Source: Clostridium sp. CAG:793 | GTDB lineage: Bacteria; Bacillota; Clostridia; TANB77; CAG-508 | Direction of reading: 5' to 3' | DNA length: 64,000 bases | NCBI GenBank assembly: GCA_000433915.1 | Contig: HF993639.1 | Location: forward strand, 62,001 to 126,000 | In this document: one piece after another, positions 18,174-26,187 of the stretch | Numbering within the stretch: the stretch's first letter is position 1 | How the letters are laid out: the number at the start of each line of letters is the position of its first letter | Notes under the pieces: model-generated | Database searches by the model: none | The model's input: only the letters and a program-made list of their open reading frames with translations | Told to the model about the DNA's origin: nothing | Position numbers and translations under genes: made by a program

Positions 18174-18638
18174 TTATTTATTATCAGTTGAACCAAATCC
18201 ACCTTTTCTAACTCCATCTGCTGAATCATTATCTGTTGTTAAATATTTCATAAATATTGCTTGTCCTATTGCATCTCCTTTTTTTATTGTAACATCATGA
18301 TCAAAGAAATTATAAAATGCAAACATAAAATGTCCATCATTATCTTCATTTCCATAATAATCATAATCTATTATTCCAACACTGTTTGCCATTACCAATC
18401 CTCTTTTTCCTGGATTAGAGCTTCTATTACATAACATATAAAATTCATCTGGTTGGCAGTATGCTTTTAATCCTGTTTTTACCAAAGTTGGCTTTTGTCC
18501 TTGCTTAAATGCAGGTATAACTGTATCTTCTGCTGCTTCAATATCATATCCAGCTGCATATTTAGTCTTTCTAACTGGTATATGAATATCTTTATCTTCA
18601 AATCCTTTTGCTATTTCAAATCCTCTTTTTTTCTCCAT
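18174..18638 (-). CDS. dut: dUTP diphosphatase (dUTPase)
   Basis: A 154-residue trimeric-type dUTPase that hydrolyses dUTP to dUMP and keeps uracil out of DNA. Motifs seen in order are AAGYDIEAAED (motif 1), NRSSNPGKRGLVMAN (motif 2), GIIDYDYYGNEDNDGH (motif 3), KKGDAIGQAIFMKY (motif 4) and the C-terminal RKGGFGSTD (motif 5). The NEDNDGH insertion in motif 3 is the form seen in some Firmicutes and their phages. It is a single-gene unit on the minus strand next to the foreign gene pair. Confidence 0.95.
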   Translation of the reverse strand: MEKKRGFEIAKGFEDKDIHIPVRKTKYAAGYDIEAAEDTVIPAFKQGQKPTLVKTGLKAYCQPDEFYMLCNRSSNPGKRGLVMANSVGIIDYDYYGNEDNDGHFMFAFYNFFDHDVTIKKGDAIGQAIFMKYLTTDNDSADGVRKGGFGSTDNK

Positions 18639-18856
18639 ATTATTAACCTCTTTTCTTTTATATTTAATTGTTTTATACTTTGCTATTTTATTTTATATTA
18701 ACTTTAATGTCAACCTTATCATATAATAATAATATAAATATTATATTTTATAATATTATGTTAATCATATATCTGTCTAAGTTTTATTATATGAATTTAA
18801 GAACTTTTATTCCTATATGTATTAATAAAAAAAGCAAGAAAGGAAAGAATATCTCA

Positions 18857-19078
18857 TTGAAAAAGCTAATTGATTTATGTGATGACGCTTCTGGAATTAT
18901 TGATTCTGTTAATTGTTGTAAACATTTAAAGACCAGACTTTCTGATCTTGGATTAGTTGAAGGAACTCCAATAAAAAGAGTATTCTGTTCTCCATTTGGC
19001 GATCCTGTTGCTTATGAGTTTAGGGGAAGTATTATGGCTATAAGAGCTGATGAAGCTTGCAATATTTATCTAAAGTAG
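18857..19078 (+). CDS. feoA: Ferrous iron transport protein A (FeoA)
   Basis: A 73-residue SH3-like FeoA protein, cytosolic partner of the FeoB ferrous iron channel. It has LIDLCDDASGIIDSVNCC, LKTRLSDLGLVEGTPIKRV and FGDPVAYEFRGSIMAIRADEACNI, all typical of the family. I prefer the TTG at 18857, preceded by AAAGGAAAG, because it gives the standard family length. An in-frame ATG at 18791 would add 22 atypical residues and has no clear ribosome-binding site. feoB lies 0.9 kb downstream, separated by an inverted peptidase gene, so feoA and feoB are not in one operon here. Confidence 0.88.
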   Translation: MKKLIDLCDDASGIIDSVNCCKHLKTRLSDLGLVEGTPIKRVFCSPFGDPVAYEFRGSIMAIRADEACNIYLK

Positions 19079-19079
19079 A

Positions 19080-19123
19080 AAAATACACTAAGATCTTAAT
19101 TATAGATTTTAGTGTATTTTTTG
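19080..19123. terminator. Bidirectional terminator between feoA and the YgjP-like gene
   Basis: AAATACACTAAGATCT pairs with AGATTTTAGTGTATTT (small mismatch), flanked by A and T runs on both sides. Confidence 0.85.
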
Positions 19124-19816
19124 TTATTTCTTTAGTTCCTTTTCTGCTTCTTTATAATCTGGCATATAGCTTTCAACCATTTCCCAGAATTTCTTTGAAT
19201 GGTTCATATATTTTAAATGACATATTTCATGTAAAACAACATATTCTATTGCTTTTCTACTATACATCATTAAGTTTTGATTTATAGTAATTACTTTTCT
19301 TGAAGAGCATGTTCCCCAAGCATATTTAATTTTCTTTATTTTATACTCTTCTGGAGCAAGTCCTACCATCTTTCTTGTTTTTTCCATAGCAGATTCAACT
19401 TCCTTTTCTGCTATCATGTAATACATTTTATCTATCATTTTCTTTATTTGCTCAGTATTGTCTTCTTCTGCATACGATAATGGCAATATAATTTCAATTT
19501 TTTCATTTTCAACATTTAGTATGGCATTATTTATATCTTTATAATATATGTTTAAATAATAGCTTTCACCTAAAATCTGAAACTTCTCGCCATCTTCATA
19601 TTCTTTTGCTTTTCTTGGAGATACATTATATTCTTCAAGTTTTTTCATTATCCAGTCTCTTTTGCTCTCTACTACTTCTTGAATTTGGTTACGAGTCGTA
19701 TACCATGGTGCTTTTATAACTACTTCACCATTTTCTATTGTTATATAAATATTCTTTATTTTAGCTTTATTTATTGTATATGCTATAGTTTTGTTTTGAT
19801 ATTTAACTTTCCCCAT
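19124..19816 (-). CDS. YgjP-like (DUF45) metallopeptidase-fold protein
   Basis: A 230-residue protein of the YgjP/DUF45 family, predicted zinc-dependent hydrolases of the M48/WLM type. The zinc site is H196-E197-x2-H200 in VLHEICHLKYMNHSKKFW. The upstream family signatures WGTCSSRKVITINQNLMM and the N-terminal strand-rich segment are present. Length is typical. No signal peptide is seen, so it is cytosolic. It is a lone gene on the minus strand between feoA and feoB. The substrate is unknown for the family. Confidence 0.9.
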   Translation of the reverse strand: MGKVKYQNKTIAYTINKAKIKNIYITIENGEVVIKAPWYTTRNQIQEVVESKRDWIMKKLEEYNVSPRKAKEYEDGEKFQILGESYYLNIYYKDINNAILNVENEKIEIILPLSYAEEDNTEQIKKMIDKMYYMIAEKEVESAMEKTRKMVGLAPEEYKIKKIKYAWGTCSSRKVITINQNLMMYSRKAIEYVVLHEICHLKYMNHSKKFWEMVESYMPDYKEAEKELKK

Positions 19817-19981
19817 AATAGTGTCTCCCTTTCACTTTTTATAGATTACTGTTTGTTCTTTTAGTGAACTTCTGTTCGATTTTAATTTTACTATTTATTA
19901 ATATTTTTGTCAATAGTTTTTTTATATTTTTGTTATGATTTTTTTATTTGTTTCATACAATTTCGTATGGAGGTTTGTGTT

Positions 19982-21901
19982 ATGGGTCTTACTAATTCTT
20001 CTACTGGTTATAAACTTACTGAGGCAGTTGATTTTTCTTCTGGATGTGATTACAAGATTACTCTTGCTGGCAATCCTAATACTGGTAAATCTACTATTTT
20101 CAATAGTCTTACTGGCATGCATCAACATACAGGAAATTGGACTGGCAAAACTGTTGAAAATGCTGCTGGTATATATAATTATAAAAATAAAAAGTTTTTG
20201 TTAGTTGATATTCCTGGTACTTATTCACTTATGACTGATTCTGAGGAAGAGAAAATTGCTAGAGATTATATTTCTTCTAAGATTGCTGATGTTACAGTTA
20301 TTATTGTAGATGCGACTAGGCTTGAACGTAATCTTAATCTAGTTTATCAAATTCTTAGTTTAACTGATAATGTTATCGTTTGTGTAAACCTTTTGGATGA
20401 AGCTAAGTCCAAAGGAATTAGCATTAACCTTGAACTACTTTCTCAAGAACTTGGAGTTCCTGTTGTTGGCACTATTGCTAAAAAGAAAAAAACTTTGATT
20501 AATTTGCAGAAAACAATTTATAATGTTTGTAGTGGTAAAATTATTTGCTCTCCTAATAGAGTAGATTTAACAGATAATCAAGATGAAAATATTAAATTAA
20601 TATTTGACCATGCTCATTCTATTTCTGAAAAAGTTATTAATTTTAAAGACATTAATTATAATAGTAGAGATAAAAAAATTGATAAAATTCTTACTTCAAA
20701 ATTATATGGTATTCCTATAATGATGTTATTTTTTGCACTTATATTCTGGATTACTATTGTTGGAGCTAATTATCCATCTGCATGGCTTTCAAGTTTATTT
20801 AATTATCTTGAACCATTTTTCTCCGGATTTCTTGCATTTATTAGATGTCCTAGCTGGCTTAACCAATTATTGATTAATGGTATTTATAAAACTGTTACAT
20901 GGATTACAAGTGTTATGCTCCCTCCTATGGCAATATTTTTTCCACTGTTTACGCTTTTGGAAGACCTGGGATATTTGCCTCGTATTGCTTTTAATTTGGA
21001 TAAATGTTTTAAGAAATGTGGTTCTTCTGGAAAACAGGCTTTAACTATGTGTATGGGATTTGGCTGTAATGCTGCTGGCGTAACTGGTTGTAGAATTATT
21101 GCATCTAAGAGAGAAAGGCTTATTGCTATTCTTACAAATTGTTTTGTTCCTTGTAATGGAAGATTTCCTTTTCTTATTACTATTGCAACTGTATTTTTTA
21201 GTGGAACTATTGTAGTGACTAAAGGATCGGTTACTAGCAGTCTAGTTTCTACAGCTGTCGTATGCCTTATTATTTTACTAGGTATCACATTTACTTTTGC
21301 TATTTCCAAATTACTATCTGTTACTTTGTTAAAAGGAACTAGTGATGGTGCTATATTAGAACTTCCTCCATATAGAAAACCTCAGATTGGTCAAATCCTT
21401 GTTAGCTCTTTACTTGACAGAACATTATTTGTATTAGGACGTTCTTTGTGCGTTGCGGCTCCTGCTGGTTTGGTTATATGGATATTATCAAATGTTAATA
21501 TTGGAAACTTAACTTTGCTTAATTATATTGCTAATTTTTTTAATCCTTTTGCTAAATTACTTGGATTAGATGGTTACATACTTACTGCATTTTTACTTGG
21601 TTTACCTGCAAATGAAATTGTGCTTCCTTTAATCTTAATGTGCTATACACGTGCAGGTAGCCTTGTAAGTATTGAAAATATTAGCACTATTCATGATATT
21701 CTTATAGCAAATGGCTGGACGGTTATCACTGCTATAAATGTTATGATATTTTCTTTACTTCATTTTCCATGTGGTACAACATTGCTTACAATAAAAAAAG
21801 AAACCGGTAGCTGGAAGTGGACTTTATTATCTTTTGCTATTCCTACAGTTTGCGGAATTGCCCTATGTATGTTTACTAATTTGCTATATCATATCTTATA
21901 A
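19982..21901 (+). CDS. feoB: Ferrous iron transporter FeoB
   Basis: A 639-residue membrane GTPase that imports Fe2+. The N-terminal G domain has G1 GNPNTGKST at residues 30-38, G3 DIPGTYSL and a G4-type NLLD. A linker helical region follows, then the polytopic domain with Gate motifs, including the conserved GFGCNAAGV with its cysteine and the second FVPCNGRFPF segment. I chose the ATG at 19982 because GGAGG sits nine bases upstream and the G domain begins at the normal distance; an upstream GTG-like extension is hydrophobic and unsupported. A CATAC/GTATG hairpin lies just before the ribosome-binding site. It has its own unit, followed by a hairpin at 21903-21950. Confidence 0.96.
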   Translation: MGLTNSSTGYKLTEAVDFSSGCDYKITLAGNPNTGKSTIFNSLTGMHQHTGNWTGKTVENAAGIYNYKNKKFLLVDIPGTYSLMTDSEEEKIARDYISSKIADVTVIIVDATRLERNLNLVYQILSLTDNVIVCVNLLDEAKSKGISINLELLSQELGVPVVGTIAKKKKTLINLQKTIYNVCSGKIICSPNRVDLTDNQDENIKLIFDHAHSISEKVINFKDINYNSRDKKIDKILTSKLYGIPIMMLFFALIFWITIVGANYPSAWLSSLFNYLEPFFSGFLAFIRCPSWLNQLLINGIYKTVTWITSVMLPPMAIFFPLFTLLEDLGYLPRIAFNLDKCFKKCGSSGKQALTMCMGFGCNAAGVTGCRIIASKRERLIAILTNCFVPCNGRFPFLITIATVFFSGTIVVTKGSVTSSLVSTAVVCLIILLGITFTFAISKLLSVTLLKGTSDGAILELPPYRKPQIGQILVSSLLDRTLFVLGRSLCVAAPAGLVIWILSNVNIGNLTLLNYIANFFNPFAKLLGLDGYILTAFLLGLPANEIVLPLILMCYTRAGSLVSIENISTIHDILIANGWTVITAINVMIFSLLHFPCGTTLLTIKKETGSWKWTLLSFAIPTVCGIALCMFTNLLYHIL

Positions 21902-21902
21902 A

Positions 21903-21950
21903 AAATAGACATTATCTGAAGTTATTTTTATAGCTTCAAATAATGTCTTA
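21903..21950. terminator. Hairpin between convergent feoB and rimO
   Basis: AGACATTATCTGAAG pairs with CTTCAAATAATGTCT (imperfect), with A/T-rich flanks but no perfect T run. Probably a shared terminator. Confidence 0.6.
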
Positions 21951-21954
21951 TATT

Positions 21955-23271
21955 TTATATTATTTCACCAAATAAGTCATAATCATTTACATTTGTTATC
22001 TTGCATTTTGTATATGTATTGATTTCTGCATCTCCTGTTAGGTATACATATCCATCAATATCTGGTACATCCATATATGTTCTTCCTACAAAATATGTTT
22101 TATTATCATCACCAACTATTGCATCTTCTATTAATACTTCAAATTCTTTCCCTATGAATCTTTGCAAGTTTTCTTTTGATATTTGTTGTTGCAATTTCAT
22201 TATTTTATTGTATCTGGATTTTTTAGTCATTGGATGAACTTGATCTGGCATATTAGCTGCTGCTGTTCCTTCTTCTTTTGAATATGTAAAGCATCCTAGT
22301 TTATCAAACTTTGCCCATTTCACAAATTCATACATTTCATTAAAATCATCATTTGTTTCGCCTGGGAATCCAACCATTAATGTGCTTCTGACTATTACTC
22401 CTGGTATTTCTTCTCTAAGTTTTGTTATAAGCTTCATTGTACTTTCTTTGGTGCTTTTTCTATTCATCTTTTTTAGCATTTTGTCAGATATATGTTGCAT
22501 TGGTATGTCAAAATATTTGCATATCTTAGGATTATTTTTTACTTCTTCTATTAATTCATCTGTAATTGTTTCTGGATATGAATATAAAAATCTAATCCAT
22601 TTTATTCCTTTTATTAAACTTAGCTTATGTAATAATTCTGCAAGTTTTGGCTCTTTATAAATATCTACACCATATTTTGTTGTATCTTGTGCTATTACAA
22701 TTAGTTCTGTTTTTCCTTCTTTAGCAAGCTTCTCCGCTTCTTTCAAAATATCTTCTTCACTTCTGCTTTTAAATCTTCCTCTAATGTATGGAATTGCACA
22801 AAATGTACAGAAGTTGTTGCATCCATCTGCTATTCTGATATATGCAAAGTTTGGTCCTGTTGATGTTATTCTATCCATGTAATCTAGTGTATCTTTGTTT
22901 TCTGGCATGTTTTTTAGCTTTTCTGATATCTTGTCACTTACTTCATTCCAAAATTCATCATATTCGCTGAATTTTATATATAAATCAACTTCAGGCATAC
23001 TTTTGCTTAATTCTTCTTTGTATCTTTCAACTAAACATCCTGTTGCTATCAAAAATTTGCATCTATGTTTTTTATATTCTGCCATTTCTAATAGAGTGTT
23101 TATTGCTTCTTCTTTTGCTGATTCTATGAAACCACATGTATTTACTATTATTATGTCTGCTTCTTTAGGATCTGTTACTATATCATATCCATTTTTTTCA
23201 AATAGTCCTACCATCATTTCTGTGTCAACTAAATTTTTGCTACATCCTAATGATACAAATCCAACGTTCAT
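21955..23271 (-). CDS. rimO: Ribosomal protein S12 methylthiotransferase RimO
   Basis: A 438-residue radical SAM methylthiotransferase that modifies the conserved aspartate of ribosomal protein S12. The N-terminal MTTase domain starts VGFVSLGCSKNLVDTEMM and carries further cluster cysteines in VNTCGFI and ATGCLVERY. The radical SAM motif is C-x3-C-x2-C in DGCNNFCTFCAIP. The C-terminal TRAM domain is present. The SLGCSKN start and YKEEL context favour RimO over MiaB. It is the last gene of the rsgA-rpe-capA-rimO unit. Confidence 0.95.
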   Translation of the reverse strand: MNVGFVSLGCSKNLVDTEMMVGLFEKNGYDIVTDPKEADIIIVNTCGFIESAKEEAINTLLEMAEYKKHRCKFLIATGCLVERYKEELSKSMPEVDLYIKFSEYDEFWNEVSDKISEKLKNMPENKDTLDYMDRITSTGPNFAYIRIADGCNNFCTFCAIPYIRGRFKSRSEEDILKEAEKLAKEGKTELIVIAQDTTKYGVDIYKEPKLAELLHKLSLIKGIKWIRFLYSYPETITDELIEEVKNNPKICKYFDIPMQHISDKMLKKMNRKSTKESTMKLITKLREEIPGVIVRSTLMVGFPGETNDDFNEMYEFVKWAKFDKLGCFTYSKEEGTAAANMPDQVHPMTKKSRYNKIMKLQQQISKENLQRFIGKEFEVLIEDAIVGDDNKTYFVGRTYMDVPDIDGYVYLTGDAEINTYTKCKITNVNDYDLFGEII

Positions 23272-23284
23272 CTTGTTCTCCTTT

Positions 23285-24472
23285 TTATTTATTGATTGAT
23301 AGTATTGAGTTTAGTCTGTCTACTCCTCTAACTAATTTTTCATATACATTTTTATTTATATTACTTTTGTCTGTTTGATAATCAGATATTTCTTTCTTCA
23401 TATCTAGTATTTTAAATCTATTTTCTTTTAATTTTGTTCCATTGTCTATCATATATACAGGTGTATAATCTATTTTATAGATTGATGCGTTTCCCTCTTT
23501 GTCAACAAATATTTGCATATTTAAAATAAGTTCAAGATTTGAATTTTCTGTTCCAAAGTCTGATGTATAATCACCTAATGAATATGCTACAAAACAATCT
23601 TTTCCTTCTTGATTTTTAATTATTTCCATCTTCTGAACTGCTGATGGATGAGCTCCTATTATAATGTCTGCTCCATTATTTACAAGATATTCTGCTTGTT
23701 CTTTTTGTTTGCTACTTATTTCATTAGTATTTACATTTCCCCAATGCATCATAACTATACTTACAGCAGCGTTTTCTTTTGCATATTTTAAGTCTTCATA
23801 TGCTGTTGCTTCATTAAATATGTTTACACCTTGTTTTCTATTATCATAAGTATAGGCTAGAAATGCTACTTTGACTCCTTTGATTTCTTGTATGTTTACT
23901 CTACTTTCTGGATTTTCTCCTGTAATTCCAACTGTTTGCATGTATATGCTTTTTAAGTATTCATTTGTGTTATTTAGTCCACTATTTCCATAGTCTAATG
24001 CATGGTTATGAGCAAGACTTACAAAGTTTACGCCACTGTTTTTCACTGACTTTGCAAACTCTTTTGAATTTTCATCAGTTATGTTTGTTTCATATGTACC
24101 TATTGTATAATCAGAGTCTTGCAAATATTTCGAAATATCACTAAAGACATCATTATAATCTTTTCCATAATTTTTTAGATTATTTCCAAGCAATATGTCT
24201 CCTACTGCTGAAATTCTTATAATTGTATTAGTTTTATATTCATTTAAACTGTCTATTTCTTTATTTACATCTTTGTAAATTTCTTCTACTTGTTCATCTA
24301 TTCTTTGTTTTTCTTGTGCAACTTTCTTTTGTTCCTGAACATTAACTAATTTCATTATTCCTAAAATTATTATTAAAAATACAATTACTACTAAGCTTAT
24401 TATTATAGTAGCTTTGTTATTAATTAGTTCAGCAATATTTCTTCTTCTCGTTCTTGATCTTCTTTTTGACAT
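23285..24472 (-). CDS. CapA-family protein (poly-gamma-glutamate synthesis PgsA-like)
   Basis: A 395-residue membrane-anchored protein. A basic arginine-rich start is followed by one transmembrane segment (TIIISLVVIVFLIIILGIM), then an external metallophosphatase-like CapA domain: SAVGDILLGNNL, ETNITD, VSLAHNHALDYGNSGLNNT, WGNVNTNEISSKQ and GAHPSAVQKME. CapA/PgsA proteins take part in poly-gamma-glutamate capsule synthesis, but most clostridial members lack the capB and capC partners, and none is seen here. Its position among rpe, rsgA and rimO gives no functional link. Confidence 0.88.
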   Translation of the reverse strand: MSKRRSRTRRRNIAELINNKATIIISLVVIVFLIIILGIMKLVNVQEQKKVAQEKQRIDEQVEEIYKDVNKEIDSLNEYKTNTIIRISAVGDILLGNNLKNYGKDYNDVFSDISKYLQDSDYTIGTYETNITDENSKEFAKSVKNSGVNFVSLAHNHALDYGNSGLNNTNEYLKSIYMQTVGITGENPESRVNIQEIKGVKVAFLAYTYDNRKQGVNIFNEATAYEDLKYAKENAAVSIVMMHWGNVNTNEISSKQKEQAEYLVNNGADIIIGAHPSAVQKMEIIKNQEGKDCFVAYSLGDYTSDFGTENSNLELILNMQIFVDKEGNASIYKIDYTPVYMIDNGTKLKENRFKILDMKKEISDYQTDKSNINKNVYEKLVRGVDRLNSILSINK

Positions 24473-24488
24473 TTTTTCCTCCGTATTA

Positions 24489-25145
24489 TTAGATTTTTAA
24501 TTTGTTTATAGTATCTTTATAATCCTTTGAGTTTATTAAAAATGTTCCAACTACTGCTATATCTGCTCCTGCATTTTTGACTTCTTGTATATTATCTAAA
24601 TTTATTCCTCCGTCAACTTCTATTTCTGTATCTAAGTTGTTATCTGTAATATATGATTTTAATTTAGCAATTTTCTTAGTCATGTCTGTAATAAATGTTT
24701 GTCCACCTTTTCCTGGTTCTACTGTCATTATCATGACATTATGAACTAATGGTATTAAGTCATATATTTCAGTTATATCTGTTTCTGGATTTACAGCGAT
24801 TCCTACTTTGCAATCTTGTTCTTTTATGTATTTTATCAGTTGAATTGCTTCTTCTTTATTTTCTGTTGCTTCAATATGAAATGTTATATTTCGTGGCATA
24901 CATGAAGCAAATTCGTCTACATATTTTTTTATGTCTTTTACCATGAGGTGTATATCTAATGGTATATTTGTAATATTTTTTAAACTGTCTGCATATCTTT
25001 CCATTAATTCTATGGTATTATTTTTTACAAAATTACCGTCCATTACATCTATATGAAAATAATCTGTATGCGCAATTTCTAATCTATAAAATGTTTTTAT
25101 TGATTCTGCTTCTTTTACATTTAAAATTGATGTTGCTATTTCCAT
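24489..25145 (-). CDS. rpe: Ribulose-phosphate 3-epimerase
   Basis: A 218-residue TIM-barrel enzyme that interconverts ribulose 5-phosphate and xylulose 5-phosphate in the pentose phosphate pathway. The active-site and phosphate-binding motifs are HIDVMDGNFV, the DIHLMV segment, MTVEPGKGGQ and EVDGGINLDN. The N-terminal SILNVKEAES replaces the usual SIL(S/A)AD, a modest divergence. It lies 23 bases after rsgA, a common Firmicute pairing. Confidence 0.94.
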   Translation of the reverse strand: MEIATSILNVKEAESIKTFYRLEIAHTDYFHIDVMDGNFVKNNTIELMERYADSLKNITNIPLDIHLMVKDIKKYVDEFASCMPRNITFHIEATENKEEAIQLIKYIKEQDCKVGIAVNPETDITEIYDLIPLVHNVMIMTVEPGKGGQTFITDMTKKIAKLKSYITDNNLDTEIEVDGGINLDNIQEVKNAGADIAVVGTFLINSKDYKDTINKLKI

Positions 25146-25168
25146 TAATATGTTCTATTCCTTTCTAA

Positions 25169-26053
25169 TTAATATCTTTTTATGCTTTTTATGTCTTCAT
25201 AAATTTTGCAATAATTATCATATCTTGACCTTGCAATTTTTCCTTCTTCTACTGCTCTTTGTACTCCACATTCTTTTATGTTTTCATGGATGTGACTACA
25301 TCCTACATATCTGCATTCTTCTATATATTTTCTAAATTCTATAAACATCATGTCTAATTCGTTATTGCTAATTTCGTTTAATTCAAATGTTGAAAATCCT
25401 GGAGTATCTGCAATATATGTATTTTCTTCTAATTCATATAATTTTACTAATGTTGTTGTATTCTTACCTCTTTTACTTTTATGACTTATTTGTCCTTCTT
25501 CTGTAATGTTTTTATCAAATAAACTATTTATTATTGTTGATTTTCCAACTCCTGAGTTTCCTGAAAATACTGATATCTGATTTTTTAGCTTTTCTCTTAG
25601 TTCATCTATTCCTACTAATTGTTTAGCTTTTGCTTGTATTACTTCATATCCTATTTTTTTATATTTATCTGCTATACTTTCTATTTCATCTTTGTCTGCT
25701 ATATCACATTTGTTTAATACTATTATTGATTTTAATCCGTGTATTTCTGCAAATGCTAATTGTTTATCTAGCAATAATAAATCTGGCTTAGGATTGTTCA
25801 TTGATACTACAAATATTATTTGTGTTATATTTGCAATTTTAGGTCTTTTTATCCAATTTATTCTAGGCTCTATTTTCTCAATTACAGCTGTTTTTTTATT
25901 ATCATCTATTATATCAAATTGAACTTTATCTCCAACAGTAGGTATCATCTCTTTATTTTTAAATTTACCTCTAGCTGTTGCTGTATATATTGATTTGTTT
26001 TTGTCAATTATTGAATATAAATTTGCATTATTTTCTATTATTACTCCGTGCAT
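25169..26053 (-). CDS. rsgA: Ribosome small subunit-dependent GTPase RsgA
   Basis: A 294-residue circularly permuted GTPase that checks late 30S assembly. An N-terminal OB-fold is followed by G4 VLNKCD, G1 GNSGVGKST near residue 165 and G3 DTPGFSTF, in the permuted order diagnostic of the YjeQ/YloQ family. The C-terminal zinc knuckle is visible as C-x-x-x-x-C-x-H then C (ECRYVGCSHIHENIKECGV). It has its own promoter at 26085-26113 and begins the rsgA-rpe-capA-rimO unit, adjacent to prkC as in B. subtilis. Confidence 0.96.
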   Translation of the reverse strand: MHGVIIENNANLYSIIDKNKSIYTATARGKFKNKEMIPTVGDKVQFDIIDDNKKTAVIEKIEPRINWIKRPKIANITQIIFVVSMNNPKPDLLLLDKQLAFAEIHGLKSIIVLNKCDIADKDEIESIADKYKKIGYEVIQAKAKQLVGIDELREKLKNQISVFSGNSGVGKSTIINSLFDKNITEEGQISHKSKRGKNTTTLVKLYELEENTYIADTPGFSTFELNEISNNELDMMFIEFRKYIEECRYVGCSHIHENIKECGVQRAVEEGKIARSRYDNYCKIYEDIKSIKRY

Positions 26054-26084
26054 TTATCTCTTCCTTAATTTTTTATACATTACT

Positions 26085-26113
26085 ATTATAGCAAAAAATA
26101 TTACGTTTTACAA
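26085..26113 (-). promoter_or_regulatory. Promoter of the rsgA unit
   Basis: Minus strand: -35 TTGTAA (plus 26108-26113), 17-bp spacer ending TGC, -10 TATAAT (plus 26085-26090). It is an extended -10 promoter. Confidence 0.7.
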
Positions 26114-26140
26114 CTTTTGGCTTAAATTTGACATAAAATA

Positions 26141-26186
26141 TTCCCCCAATATTAAACTGTTTGCCTAACATTGGAGGATAATTTTT
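26141..26186 (-). terminator. Terminator of the rlmN-prpC-prkC operon
   Basis: On the minus strand ATCCTCCAATGTTA pairs with TAATATTGGGGGAAT (some G-T pairs) and is followed by ATTTTATG. It separates prkC from rsgA. Confidence 0.7.
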
Positions 26187-26187
26187 A

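Noticed and set aside
20884..21309. Minus-strand frame of 141 codons inside feoB
   Set aside because: Antisense to conserved FeoB membrane segments; no promoter or ribosome-binding site.
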